A stretch of DNA of 64,000 nucleotides from Paraburkholderia panacisoli (GTDB taxonomy: Bacteria; Pseudomonadota; Gammaproteobacteria; Burkholderiales; Burkholderiaceae): NCBI RefSeq assembly GCF_008369935.1, contig NZ_VTUZ01000003.1:186001-250000 (forward strand), read 5' to 3'. Below, in pieces: positions 1-9,720 of this stretch. The translations under genes and the position numbers were made by a program. The first letter of the stretch is position 1. Each line of letters starts with the position of its first letter. Below the pieces are notes generated by a model. That model was given only the letters and a program-made list of their open reading frames with translations. It did not search any database and was not told the DNA's origin.

Positions 1-264
1 GATAGTGCATGGCTGTACCCGGGCGCCTCGCGAGGCGCTTCCTCGGCGCCGGACGAGATACTCTATCAGACCATGAGTCGTCACGTGAAGATGTACCGCT
101 GTGAAACGGTGGGCACAGGGCACTCACGCGCGCGCGGACGCTTTTTTCTTCTGAATAGTCTGAGTGTTCGTCTGCCGGTCAATTACGAAACCGAGGACAT
201 CGACATCGGAAGCGCTCGTTCAATTTCGCTCGCCATTCCGGTAGGCCGTCGGGCCGGGTTCGCA
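1..264. other. Window edge, no convincing gene
   Basis: Nothing here reads as a credible protein. A perfect 16-base palindrome, GCGCCTCGCGAGGCGC, lies at 23-38. It could be the stem of a terminator for a gene outside the window, but no T-run follows it, so its role is unknown. Confidence 0.3.
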
Positions 265-480
265 CTAGTGGTTCAGACAGAAGCACGCGCTCGCAGCTTC
301 GGCAGGCGACAGGCCAGTGTGGAAGTAAGCCTGTATCCGCTGGACGATCGCATTGTCAGGTTCCCAGGGCTCGCGAATGAAGCCCTCTCCAACGGCTTTT
401 TCGTAAACGGCGTCTGCCCATGCGTATAGGTCGAATTCGAACGGGAAAGGCAGTTCTATCTGATTGGATTGGATGAACAT
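265..480 (-). CDS. Small conserved hypothetical protein (71 aa)
   Basis: A 71-residue protein of unknown function. It starts MFIQSNQIELPF, is acidic and aromatic-rich, and ends in a short Cys-containing tail (ACFCLNH). The start at 480 was chosen because the minus strand has GGAGG followed by seven bases and then ATG; a longer reading to 525 lacks such a site. No transmembrane segment or signal peptide is visible. The composition looks like real coding sequence and resembles small cytoplasmic proteins common in Burkholderia, but no function can be assigned. Confidence 0.55.
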   Translation of the reverse strand: MFIQSNQIELPFPFEFDLYAWADAVYEKAVGEGFIREPWEPDNAIVQRIQAYFHTGLSPAEAASACFCLNH

Positions 481-564
481 GACAACCTCCACAACATCGA
501 CAATGCGCGTGGTCAAATTACGCACAAGCGGATAACGGCAGCGGATAGAGACGACTTATCCTCT

Positions 565-663
565 TCAACGATTTGGATGCGCTATGGTCTTGATCATCGC
601 GACAAGCACTGTCGCCACGACGGCAAGGAAGCCGGACATGTAGATAAGCACGATGGTCATCAT
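565..663 (-). CDS. Putative 32-aa single-pass membrane protein
   Basis: A very short reading frame starting ATGATG at 663 and ending TGA at 565. The product is MMTIVLIYMSGFLAVVATVL followed by VAMIKTIAHPNR: one hydrophobic helix of about 20 residues with a basic C-terminal tail. A good ribosome-binding site (GGGAGGAG, about 7 bases away) precedes the start. It lies just upstream of the small gene ending at 265 on the same strand, so the two may be co-transcribed. Support is the binding site plus the membrane-like sequence only; no family is recognised. Confidence 0.4.
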   Translation of the reverse strand: MMTIVLIYMSGFLAVVATVLVAMIKTIAHPNR

Positions 664-1021
664 CGTCTGCTCCTCCCTTCAGATATGCCGCAATTGCGGC
701 GGCCACCACCGGCTGACTGAATGGGTCACGATTGCGCAGAAGGTCCACGGCCCAAGCCGTGAGACGAACGGTGAGCATCAATCGTCAAGAAACCGGATTC
801 AGATTCGCGTATTGATCGAGCGAACTGGTGATGAACAGGACTGGCCATGTCAGGCGCATCGCGCTTGCACATTGGCCTTGAAATCAATGTACAGGTGCGA
901 GGCACACGAAACCATTCTACGAACGATTCGAACGCCGGTGCATGTGGATAGGAATCTCATACTCACGTATAACTCGCGCAGTTGCCGTAGGCGATGAAAT
1001 GTGCGTAAGCGCACCACCGGT
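664..1021. other. Intergenic region, nothing recognised
   Basis: No reading frame here has convincing protein-like composition or a good ribosome-binding site. The region may hold the promoters of the small minus-strand genes on its left. Confidence 0.3.
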
Positions 1022-1249
1022 CTACCTCCGTGCCACGTCGACGTTCCTGTTCGCGGCCTCACATCGTCGGTCCAGTTCCGATCGGACCGAGCGATCCGCC
1101 AGCAACCCCCTTGTTTCGAGTACGCCAAAGCGGCCTTGCAGAGCGGCCTCGATTGCCCACCAGTCGCTAAAATGGCCGCTATCGGCAAGGCTGTATGCGG
1201 TGTGCAGCATTTTCGCGCGCCTGTCTGTCCTCAATATGTTTGTAGTCAT
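1022..1249 (-). CDS. Small conserved hypothetical protein (75 aa)
   Basis: A 75-residue soluble protein (MTTNILRTDRRAKMLHTAYS...), rich in charged residues and predicted helical, with a repeated-looking acidic/basic C-terminus (RSVRSELDRRCEAANR). It resembles short uncharacterised Burkholderia proteins, an impression from sequence style and not from a search. A G-rich stretch (GGGGGCGGATC) precedes the ATG at 1249. A short inverted repeat, AGGAGC-TAC-GCTCCT (1264-1278), sits about 15-30 bases upstream and may be regulatory. Function unknown. Confidence 0.55.
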   Translation of the reverse strand: MTTNILRTDRRAKMLHTAYSLADSGHFSDWWAIEAALQGRFGVLETRGLLADRSVRSELDRRCEAANRNVDVARR

Positions 1250-1504
1250 GATCCGCCCCCACAGGAGCTACGCTCCTATCATCGGCGTGAAAGGTTGTTT
1301 CTGCGAGCCGACGGCGACGGATCAGGAAGCCCGAAGACTCCACGATGCTGTCAACTTGCCAGCCGGCGTGCGGATGGACACGTAGTATGTCAGGATGACT
1401 AACCTAAGCGAAAAGGCGTTCCAGCATTGGAGCGCACATCACGCTTTCCCCAGCCTCGAAGGCGTGGGTGCGTAGGGTCCGCTTTTCCTTTACGTCGGGG
1501 CGCA
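1250..1504. other. Intergenic region
   Basis: No gene is supported. The only structure seen is the AGGAGC/GCTCCT inverted repeat near 1264-1278, upstream of the minus-strand 75-aa gene. Confidence 0.3.
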
Positions 1505-1705
1505 TCACCTTTTCTCGAACCCGAACGATTTCACCCGGATATAGCCTGAACTCTTCACGAGACCATGCTGCATGACAAGTTCGTCGATCTGCGCAGCGCG
1601 AACGGGTATGGAAATGTAATAACCCTGGCAGTCAACGTGCGGCATCGATTTCGCCCAGACAAACTGCGCTTCGGTTTCGATATGTACCGTTGCCCCGCCT
1701 CGCAT
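1505..1705 (-). CDS. Small hypothetical protein (66 aa), start uncertain
   Basis: The frame reads MRGGATVHIETEAQFVWAKS and ends VKSSGYIRVKSFGFEKR, with mixed protein-like composition. No clear ribosome-binding site precedes the ATG at 1705. The frame stays open upstream (NLFCKV just before the Met), so the true start may have been lost or lie further out. It runs antisense to the region in front of the autotransporter remnant. The coding assignment rests on composition only; function is unknown. Confidence 0.35.
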   Translation of the reverse strand: MRGGATVHIETEAQFVWAKSMPHVDCQGYYISIPVRAAQIDELVMQHGLVKSSGYIRVKSFGFEKR

Positions 1706-1726
1706 AACTTTGCAAAAGAGATTTTC

Positions 1727-2454
1727 ATGAGCCGATCTTTTGTTAGCGTATGGAATGAAGCTCTTGGATCGTGGGTGGCGGCATCCGAGTGTGCGACGGC
1801 TCGCGGCAAGCGTAGCCGCTCGCGGGTAGTGGCCGCCGCGGCGAGTATCGTTACAGTGCCGGCAGGAGTCGTGGATCACCGGAGGTTCCGGCGGCTGGCG
1901 CCGGACTGCAGGTGTGCGGGTCGACGGCTGGGCCTTCGGTTGGGACTTCCTGGGGACCCGGCACGGGCGCGGGCGGTGGCACGGTCCTGGCTTGCAGCAA
2001 CCCCACCCCTTATGCTTTTTTCGCTCAATAACGCGGGCGCCGACAACGCCGGTGCCGGATTCTTTGCTGCGACGGCCCGGACAACTGGCTATACAAACGG
2101 AACACTCGAATTGCTGGGAACGCAGGCATTTCGATGCTTAGCGGCGTGCGGATGAACGGCAACGCTATTACGGGCCTTGGAGCGGGCGCCGTGAACGCAA
2201 CCAGCACGGATGCGATCAACGGCAGCCAGCTGTACGCGGCGACCCGGCACTTCCACGCCAATTCAGCGCTCGCCGATGCCACTGCCACCGGCACTGACAG
2301 CGTGGCGATAGGATCCGCAGCGGTCTCTACAGACGCCTCATCGGTGGCCATCGGCAACGGCGCGCAGGCGAACAATGCAAATGACGTGGCGCTGGGCGCA
2401 GGTTCAACCACCGCCGCACCGCACACCTGTGGCAATGGTAGAAGGCACGCATGA
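1727..2454 (+). pseudogene. Degraded trimeric autotransporter adhesin (YadA-like)
   Basis: The first codons give MSRSFVSVWNEALGSWVAAS, an extended signal peptide region (ESPR) typical of large proteobacterial trimeric autotransporters. The signal sequence then breaks off through a frame change near 1830-1860. YadA head and stalk motifs reappear in another frame: NPTPYAFFAQ near 2010, then TDAINGSQLYA (about 2210-2240) and the repeats SVAIGSAAV and SVAIGNGAQANNANDVALGAG (about 2300-2405). Stop codons and frameshifts separate these parts. The frame ends at 2454 with no beta-barrel anchor, so no secreted adhesin can be made. Intact members are surface adhesins of hundreds to thousands of residues; this is a short relic, probably left by internal deletions. 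Confidence 0.8.
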
Positions 2455-2483
2455 CGGCAGTCTTCTGACCAACTGGCGACGCG

Positions 2484-2852
2484 CTATGGCCCATCCAGCG
2501 CGAGATTGAGCAGCCGCTCGACAGTGGCGGCATCAACGGGCTTCTCGAGGAAAGGGGGGGCGCCTCTGGCCTGGATTTTGGCCTCGAGGGCAGCAGTCGG
2601 GAATCCCGTGGTGAAAATGATCGGAATTGCGTACCCGAGGGCCAGCAGGCGATCATGCATTTCGATGCCGGACAAGCCCGGCATCCGTATATCCGAGATC
2701 AGGCATGACGTTTCGTCGATTAACCCTGACTCCAGAAATTCTTCCGCCGATGCAAACACTCGTGCTTGCCACCCTAGCGAACGAACCAGACTTGCGGTCG
2801 CCACCCGGGCACCCTCATCGTCATCGACGATGGAAATGATTTGAGAAGACAC
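2484..2852 (-). CDS. Stand-alone receiver-domain response regulator
   Basis: A CheY/FixJ-type receiver of 122 residues with no output domain. It carries the acidic cluster DDD (residues 10-12), phosphoacceptor Asp54 in LISDIRMPG, Thr81/82 and Lys104 in LEKP. I chose the GTG at 2852 because the receiver fold begins immediately after it (VSSQIISIVDDDE); longer readings add unrelated low-quality residues. It lies about 210 bases downstream of the giant sensor kinase on the same strand, so it is probably its phosphorylation partner or a phosphate sink. Without a DNA-binding domain it should act through protein contacts. Confidence 0.85.
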   Translation of the reverse strand: MSSQIISIVDDDEGARVATASLVRSLGWQARVFASAEEFLESGLIDETSCLISDIRMPGLSGIEMHDRLLALGYAIPIIFTTGFPTAALEAKIQARGAPPFLEKPVDAATVERLLNLALDGP

Positions 2853-3061
2853 AAGCGACGGGCCTCGACACACTAGAAGCGGAGCTTGCCACACGCAATC
2901 GTGTGGCACGCGACTCAAATCAATCGTAGCTCTGAAACCACCGCACGGAAATGATACGAATGTATAGACCGTTCGTGCGCGTGGCGTCGATCCGGATGGG
3001 TCTCGTTCGTGCTCTCGGAACATGACCGGTTATTGCCCTGTTTTCCGCACCGGCTTGCCTG

Positions 3062-6000
3062 TCACGACGCGCCGCTGCCAATCCAGGGCAGGCTGAGCTG
3101 GAATATGGCCCCGTGCCCGGCATGGTTGGACGCCCGCACCTGTCCGCCGTGGGCTTCGATGATCGAGCGGCAGATCGACAATCCCATGCCCATTCCGTCG
3201 GCCTTCGTGGTGAAGAAGGCGTCGAACAGCCGGTTTGCGATTTCCGGATCGATGCCCGGGCCGGAGTCCTGTACTTCGACGACCACGTGCCCCTCGTTAT
3301 CCCGATGAGACTCGATCAGTAGTTCGCGTGGGTCGTCGCCAATGTCAGCCATTGCCTGGATCCCGTTTATGACCAGGTTGATGAGCACTTGCTGAAGCTG
3401 GATCCGATCGCCGAGCAGAGGAGGCAAGTCGGAGGCAAGCATAAGGCGCAACGAAACCCGATGATTCAAGAGTTCGCGCTGAACCAGCGCTACGACGTCA
3501 TTGATTACATCGTTGAGTTCGAGTTGCGTCTTCCGCGGGGCAGCCTTGCTGGTGAGCGTGCGGATACGCCGGACAATTTCGCTCGCGCGTCTGCCTTCGC
3601 CGATCATATGCTGCACACAGGCCCGCACCTCTTCCGGCTGCGGATTGTTGTGACCGAGCCATCGCAGGCAGGCTTCGCCACTGGTTACGATCGCACCGAG
3701 CGGTTGGCCTACTTCGTGGGCGATGGATGCACTCAGTTCCCCAAGCGTCGTTACGCGAGTTGCATGAGCCAGTTCTACCTGCAACGCTTGTAACTGCTCA
3801 TCTGCTCGTTTGGCCTCGGTTCGCCGCGCTGCGAGTTCCGCCTCCGCCCCCTTCTGTTCGGTCAGATCGAGCACGAACGCTACGCCGTTTTCCTCCGAAC
3901 CCTCCATGAGCGCGCCGCCGACCAGAACCGGGATGCGAGTGCCGTCCTTGCGGATATATTCCTTCTCATAGGGCTGGGAACTCCCGCGCTGCCGAAGTTC
4001 TTCAACCGCCCGCGCGTCGGCGGCATGATATTCCGGAGGGGTCATGGTGGCCCACTGGACCTGGCCGGACAGCAGATCTTGCCGCGAATAGCCGACGATC
4101 CGAAGAAACGCGTCGTTCGCGTCGGTGGTGATGCCGGCCACGTTCCAGAAGAACACGCCGATGATGTTCGACTCGACCAGCCGCCGGATGCGTGCTTCGC
4201 GCACACGCAACTCCTCCTCGGCCAGCTTGCGCTCGCTGTTCTCCCGCTGCAGATCGGCATAGAGCAGTGCGTTCTCCAGCGAGATCGCGGCCTGGGAGGC
4301 CAACAGTTCCAGCACAGTCAGGCGTTCGGGCGTGAACGCATGCGTGGCCAGGTTGTTCTCCAGATACAGCAGGCCGATCAACGCAGAGCGCCGCATGATC
4401 GGCAGACACAGCACCGACTTCGGCCGCCGGCGGGCGAAGTAGTCATCTGCCGCAAATGGATTCGATTGCATCGCATCCGTCAGCAATACCCGCTCCTGGC
4501 TGCGGCGCACGTAGTTGGTGATGGACGCGGGCAGCACCGATTCGCGTGTGGACGATTCCGGCAACGCCAGTGCGTTCAGCGCCCGGCCCAGATGCTGCCG
4601 TACCTGGATTGTCTGCTGCTCGACGCTTGCTTCCGCCGCGAGGACCAGGCTCTCGTTGCGCGCGAGCAGCAAATGGCAGGTCCGCGCCCCGGCATTTTCA
4701 AGCAGGATGTGCATCAGCGTGTCGACGAGATCCTCGAGCACGATCTGGCCAGAGATGGCTTGCGACGCTTTCATGACCGACAGCAAATCCAGTTGCGCAA
4801 CGTTGCCGAACGCAGTGGCGGGGGATGAAGCCGGATCTTCGCGCAGTTGCGGCGCGCGCGCGTCGATCTGCCTGACCTTGCCGTCGGCGCCCCAGCGCGC
4901 AAAGCAGTCACGCGCCTTTCGCATATAGGTGTCGGCAATTGTCTCGAATCCACGCGTCCGGTAGAACGCCGATGCGCGCTCATAAGCGATTGCCTCGTTC
5001 TGGACGAAGTCGTGCTCGCGTGCCGATCGAATGGCCTGTTCGTACAGCTGCATGGCGTCGGAGTCGTGTCCCCCGAGTCGGGCAATCTCCGCGGCTATCA
5101 GCGTGGTGCGGTCCGCGAAATTCTCCGGGCAATTGTTCGCCCACGTCTGAAGCTGCTTATGGTGAACGGAGAGTGCCTCCAGATGCCTGGCTCGTTCGTC
5201 AGCCGATACCGAATCGCAGTGCGCCGCGCGCGCCAGTGCGCCATAGTAATGATATTCCGCCACCTCGAAGCAGAATGGCGTCGTCCACAGCAACCGCTCG
5301 GCGTTCGATGCCGCCGCGATGGCGCAAGCGTAGTCACCTGCGTGGAAACGCGCTTGCAACTTGCGAATCCAATACCAGCACGTGACAAGTGCCAGCCCCG
5401 GATCTGCGCCCAAATGCTGCTCGAACTGGCCTTCGTCGAATGCAGCATCGTTGAAGGAGCCAAAAGCGGGAGTCAGGCCGCGGAGTGCTTTGATCAGCCT
5501 GAGTTGCGTAGTCATGACGTCGGCGACGAATTCGAACTTCATTTTGTGTGCGACCTCGAAGCCGCTTTCGGCTTCACGCTGTACATCGCCGAGGGGATCT
5601 CCGGCACCTAGCAGATTGGTGATCAGGTTGTTGCCGCAATAGCCCGAAAACGTCAGGTCGCCGGTCTGGTTGGCCGTGTCAAAGGCGAGCCGCAGTGGGG
5701 CGCGACCTGAACGTATATGCCCCGTCCAGGGAGCGATGAAGGCGCCAAAGCCCGCATAGACGCGGGCTTTGAAGCGATCCATCCCGTGTTTCTCGACGAG
5801 GTCGATCCCGAGCCTGCCGAACCGGAACCCGGCTTGGTAGTCGCCGAATTGCGGCCCGAGGGTCATGCCGAGCATGACATAGGCGAATCCCGATCCGTCG
5901 CTGTTGCCATGCTCGAGGCTCAGATTCGCCATGCGGCTGGCGGTAAGACAATACAGGTTCATGTCGGTGGCATGGGCGGGCGGCTGGACGGCAGTTAGCA

Positions 6001-8659
6001 CGTCCAGCGTGGCGCGGCAGACGGGATCGGTCATCAAAGGCAAATCGAGAAGCTGCTCGATCGAGCGGTTGCCCATCCGTTGCCACATGCGCTCGTATTC
6101 CTGTTGCACCTCCTCCTTGCGTGGGTGCGCCGACCACGTGACGCCGACGGCACGCAGATATTCGAGGCTCACTTCAACCGCACGGTCGGCCTGTCCCGCG
6201 TTCATATAAAGCGCCATGCGCAGACACGCGACGGCGGCCTTATCGATGAGGTTCGCGGCGCGGTGTGAAAGCATCGACAGTCGTTGTTCCGCCGTCGTCA
6301 GGTCGCCGATGAGGAATTCGCATTCGGCAAGCTGAAAGCCGAGCGAGAAGGTGAGCGCATCGTGCCGGTTCGTATCATCCTCTGTGGCCAGCGCATGGCC
6401 GGCAGTGAAGTAGGCCAGTGCCGATGCGTAAGCCGTCGCTGCCTTGGCACGTATGCCGGTGGTGAGATTAAGTTCAGCTACGCGCTCGCGCTCCTGCGGT
6501 GCCGTGATCAGGGCGGCGCCCCGGTTGAACTGATTCGCCACATCGAACAGATGCTCGGCGAGCTCATCGGCCGTTATGCTCGACAGGAGCACGCGGCCGA
6601 TGCGCAGGTGTATTTCACTGAGGCGTCCTTCGGGAATCAGTGCATAAGCCGCCTGCTGGATCCGGTCGTGCAGGAACTTACCGCTGCCGCGGGTGCGCAA
6701 AATCAAATTTTCGCGCACCGCGGGCGCAAGATGTTGCTCAACCTCGGCTTGGCCGCTGACCAGCGCGAGCATCCGCAGGTCGAACCTGTTGCCGAGGCAG
6801 GCGGCTAGCTGCAGCGCTTCCTGTGCCGGGATCGGCAGTTGCCGCAACTTGCTCAACATCAGGTCGACGACGTTGTCGGCAAAGTCTTTCGCTTTGATCT
6901 GTTCAAGGTTCCAGCGCCATGCCTGGATCTGTGCATCTCGCCGTAGCAACCCCTCCTTGTGCAGCGCATCCAGGAACTGAATGAAGAAAAACGGGTTGCT
7001 CTCGGTGCGTTCGCAAATCAGCTGGGTGAGTGGCTCGCAGGACGCGGGTGGCGCGTGCAGCGTGTCGGCTACCAACTGGTTCAGATGCGCGACGGACAAC
7101 GGCGCGAGCCGGATGTCGACCACGGGCGTTCCACTGTGATGGATCGCACCGAGGCTCTTCATCAGCGGATGCGTCCCGCTCACTTCGTTGTTGCGATAGG
7201 CGCCGATCAGCAGCAGGTAGCGGGTATCCGGGTGGGTGAGCAAGTGCTCGACGAGCGCCAGGCTGGCTGCGTCGATCCACTGCAGGTCGTCCAGGAAGAG
7301 CACCAGCGGGTGTGCGTTGCTCGTGAACACTGTCACGAATCGCCGGAAGACCAGGCGGAACCGGTTTTGGGCCTCCGTCGGCGGCAGCGCCGGTACCGGA
7401 GCTTGCGTGCCGATGATCAACTCGAGTTGGGGCAGCACATCCAGAATGAGCTGGCCATTGACCCCGACCGCGGCCTGTAGTTGTTGCCGCCAGCCCGCGA
7501 GGCGCGCAGCACTTTCGGCCAGCAGTTGCTGCACCAACTCGCCAAACGCTTGCGTAAGGGTGGCATAGGGAATGTCTCGCTGGTACTGATCGAACTTGCC
7601 TGAAATGAAGTGGCCGCGTTTCGCGACAATCGGCTTGCGCAGGGCATCGACCAGCGCCGACTTGCCGATGCCGGAGTACCCGGATACGGTCGCAAGCGAC
7701 GCCTGGCCGGTGGACGCCATGATTTCGAATACACCGAGGAGCGTATTTGATTCCTGATCGCGCCCGTAGAGTCGGTGTGGTATCTGGAAGCGATCCGATA
7801 GATCGTCCGTGCCGAGCCGGAACGGCTCGATCCGGCCGCAGGCGCGCCATTGCGCCAGACACCGGTCAAGATCGGATTGCACTCCACGCATGCTTTGATA
7901 ACGATCCTCCGGTAGTTTGGCGAGCAGTTTCATCACGATGTCCGACACCGGTTCCGGCACCGCGGGCGCGATGTCGCAAGGCGGCGGTGGCATGCGGGCG
8001 ATATGGCAATGCGTCCATTCCAGCGGATCGCTCGCCTGGAACGGCAGTTGACCGGTGAGCATGCGATAGAGCAGCACACCCATCGAATAGCAATCGGTCC
8101 GGTAATCGACCGGACGATTCATGCGGCCGGTTTGCTCGGGGGACATGTACGCCCACTCGCCCACGGAGACAACAACGTCCTCTGGGGAGACGGTATGTTC
8201 CTGGGTCGTGGCGAGGTTGAAATCCACCAGCAGAACCTCGCCGGTTTCTGGCGCGACCAGAATATTGGCCGGCCGCAGATCCCGATGGATGACCTGGGCG
8301 GTATGGATGGCCGCCAATGCATCGGCTAGGTGATGCGCGATAGTCAGGCAGCGCAGCAGGTCCGGGCGCGGGCCGTGGCACAAAACGGTTTCGAGCGATT
8401 CGCCTGGGAAGGCTTCCACAATCGACACCAGGCGTCCGCGGTCATCGATCAGAGTGAGCGGTTTGGCAATGCCCGCGGCTTTCAACGTTTGAAGGAGCAG
8501 GTATTCGCGTTTGAAACGAGCGGATTGGACTGCGCCGGCGTGTTCAGGAAGGAGCTTCAGCAGCACAGGCATCTGATCCGTCAGGCGGCGGCCACGGTAG
8601 AGGGTCGAGCCCGCAGTCATGTAGATACGATCAATGGTCTGACAATTCCCGACAATCAT
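3062..8659 (-). CDS. Trifunctional Ser/Thr kinase - AAA ATPase - sensor histidine kinase
   Basis: A 1,865-residue cytoplasmic signalling protein. In order: a Hanks-type kinase (about 1-280) with HRDLRPANI and DFN in place of DFG; an AAA/NTPase module with Walker A GYSGIGKS (about 327-334) and a Walker B-like LFLDDLQW; a long helical TPR-like region (about 700-1300); GAF (about 1310-1445); PAS (about 1490-1605); and HisKA/HATPase_c (about 1640-1865) with the His in SIAHEVGQP near 1648, plus N, G1 and G2 boxes (INLVINGIQ, DSGPGID, GMGMGLS). No transmembrane segment is visible. I chose the ATG at 8659 because AAGGGGGG precedes it; an upstream ATG at 8695 would add 12 residues. A stand-alone receiver follows on the same strand and a FixJ-like regulator diverges upstream. 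The DFN change keeps the metal-binding Asp, so kinase activity is possible but unproven. Confidence 0.93.
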   Translation of the reverse strand: MIVGNCQTIDRIYMTAGSTLYRGRRLTDQMPVLLKLLPEHAGAVQSARFKREYLLLQTLKAAGIAKPLTLIDDRGRLVSIVEAFPGESLETVLCHGPRPDLLRCLTIAHHLADALAAIHTAQVIHRDLRPANILVAPETGEVLLVDFNLATTQEHTVSPEDVVVSVGEWAYMSPEQTGRMNRPVDYRTDCYSMGVLLYRMLTGQLPFQASDPLEWTHCHIARMPPPPCDIAPAVPEPVSDIVMKLLAKLPEDRYQSMRGVQSDLDRCLAQWRACGRIEPFRLGTDDLSDRFQIPHRLYGRDQESNTLLGVFEIMASTGQASLATVSGYSGIGKSALVDALRKPIVAKRGHFISGKFDQYQRDIPYATLTQAFGELVQQLLAESAARLAGWRQQLQAAVGVNGQLILDVLPQLELIIGTQAPVPALPPTEAQNRFRLVFRRFVTVFTSNAHPLVLFLDDLQWIDAASLALVEHLLTHPDTRYLLLIGAYRNNEVSGTHPLMKSLGAIHHSGTPVVDIRLAPLSVAHLNQLVADTLHAPPASCEPLTQLICERTESNPFFFIQFLDALHKEGLLRRDAQIQAWRWNLEQIKAKDFADNVVDLMLSKLRQLPIPAQEALQLAACLGNRFDLRMLALVSGQAEVEQHLAPAVRENLILRTRGSGKFLHDRIQQAAYALIPEGRLSEIHLRIGRVLLSSITADELAEHLFDVANQFNRGAALITAPQERERVAELNLTTGIRAKAATAYASALAYFTAGHALATEDDTNRHDALTFSLGFQLAECEFLIGDLTTAEQRLSMLSHRAANLIDKAAVACLRMALYMNAGQADRAVEVSLEYLRAVGVTWSAHPRKEEVQQEYERMWQRMGNRSIEQLLDLPLMTDPVCRATLDVLTAVQPPAHATDMNLYCLTASRMANLSLEHGNSDGSGFAYVMLGMTLGPQFGDYQAGFRFGRLGIDLVEKHGMDRFKARVYAGFGAFIAPWTGHIRSGRAPLRLAFDTANQTGDLTFSGYCGNNLITNLLGAGDPLGDVQREAESGFEVAHKMKFEFVADVMTTQLRLIKALRGLTPAFGSFNDAAFDEGQFEQHLGADPGLALVTCWYWIRKLQARFHAGDYACAIAAASNAERLLWTTPFCFEVAEYHYYGALARAAHCDSVSADERARHLEALSVHHKQLQTWANNCPENFADRTTLIAAEIARLGGHDSDAMQLYEQAIRSAREHDFVQNEAIAYERASAFYRTRGFETIADTYMRKARDCFARWGADGKVRQIDARAPQLREDPASSPATAFGNVAQLDLLSVMKASQAISGQIVLEDLVDTLMHILLENAGARTCHLLLARNESLVLAAEASVEQQTIQVRQHLGRALNALALPESSTRESVLPASITNYVRRSQERVLLTDAMQSNPFAADDYFARRRPKSVLCLPIMRRSALIGLLYLENNLATHAFTPERLTVLELLASQAAISLENALLYADLQRENSERKLAEEELRVREARIRRLVESNIIGVFFWNVAGITTDANDAFLRIVGYSRQDLLSGQVQWATMTPPEYHAADARAVEELRQRGSSQPYEKEYIRKDGTRIPVLVGGALMEGSEENGVAFVLDLTEQKGAEAELAARRTEAKRADEQLQALQVELAHATRVTTLGELSASIAHEVGQPLGAIVTSGEACLRWLGHNNPQPEEVRACVQHMIGEGRRASEIVRRIRTLTSKAAPRKTQLELNDVINDVVALVQRELLNHRVSLRLMLASDLPPLLGDRIQLQQVLINLVINGIQAMADIGDDPRELLIESHRDNEGHVVVEVQDSGPGIDPEIANRLFDAFFTTKADGMGMGLSICRSIIEAHGGQVRASNHAGHGAIFQLSLPWIGSGAS

Positions 8660-9039
8660 TGTCCCCCCTTGTCCGCCGGCGACCTGGGCCGACACCTGCA
8701 GGTTGCATTCCGCTGGCGGATGGGGCGCAGGTTCGCATGAAGGTTGGCCTCATCCAAAGTGATCACGTCGCGAACCGCAACGATTTACAATTAGTTTACT
8801 CGGTCACCAATGATATGCAGGAGCATTGGCAAGGTGATGAGCGTAAAACAAGACCCCATTAGGCGCGACAATCGAACGGGAAGCGATCGACGGATTCTGG
8901 CTCAGTCCAGTGATTCGCGCCTGCCGATGCCCCCTTGCTGCAAGCTGTCTGGGATCCGGTGACGTGCGCAACAGTGGCGGCGTAAAATGGGTGCATGCCA
9001 GCAGGGTGCGACCGCATTCCGGCTTCGCGAGGTGTTCAG

Positions 9040-9720
9040 ATGACTACCAGGCCGACCCGCCGAATGGCGGATGAACCCGAAGCAACTGACGGTTCCGTCA
9101 TCTACGTTGTCGATGACGACGAGGGAATCCGGCGAGCCCTTGACCTGCTCTTGCGCTCCGTAGGCTTGCGCGTCGAGACGTTCGAGTCCCCGGACGAATT
9201 TCTCCGCTTTCCTCACTCCGCGGGACCGAGCTGCCTCATCCTGGACGTGCGACTCCGCGGGAAAAGCGGCATGGCTTTTCACCAGGAAATCGTTAATAGC
9301 GGCATGCATATTCCCGTCGTATTCATGACCGGTCATGGAGACATCGAGATGGGGGTGAAGGCAATGAAGGCTGGCGCGCTCGATTTTCTCGCCAAGCCAT
9401 TCAAAGACCAGGATATGCTCGACGCAGTTGCTCAGGCCCTCGCGCGAGACAGCGAGCGGCTCGCGGCAGAAGCCGCGTTAACAGGTCTGCGCGCTTCGTA
9501 CCAGTCTCTTTCGCCGCGCGAGAAAGAGGTGATGGGCTTTGTCTTGTCCGGTCTGCTGAACAAGCAGATCGCCGCTGAGATGAACCTGAGCGAGATCACG
9601 GTCAAGGTCCACCGTGGACAGGTGATGCGAAAAATGAATGCGCGCTCAATGCCGGACCTTGTCCGCAAGGCCGAATCGCTTGGTGTCAAGCCCTGTCTGC
9701 CCGACGGCCGTCATCGCTGA
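9040..9720 (+). CDS. FixJ/NodW-type response regulator (REC + LuxR HTH)
   Basis: A 226-residue DNA-binding response regulator. The N-terminal receiver has acidic residues 25-27, phosphoacceptor Asp69 (LILDVRL), Thr97 and Lys119 (LAKPF). The C-terminal LuxR-type helix-turn-helix runs about 155-215 (SPREKEVMGFVLSGLLNKQI ... SEITVKVHRGQVMRKM). I chose the ATG at 9040 because GAGGTGTTCAG precedes it; an upstream ATG at 8995 would add 15 residues of poor quality. The gene diverges from the giant kinase, about 380 bases away, so it is its likely transcriptional output. A perfect palindrome at 9912-9929, downstream, could be a binding site. Confidence 0.9.
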   Translation: MTTRPTRRMADEPEATDGSVIYVVDDDEGIRRALDLLLRSVGLRVETFESPDEFLRFPHSAGPSCLILDVRLRGKSGMAFHQEIVNSGMHIPVVFMTGHGDIEMGVKAMKAGALDFLAKPFKDQDMLDAVAQALARDSERLAAEAALTGLRASYQSLSPREKEVMGFVLSGLLNKQIAAEMNLSEITVKVHRGQVMRKMNARSMPDLVRKAESLGVKPCLPDGRHR

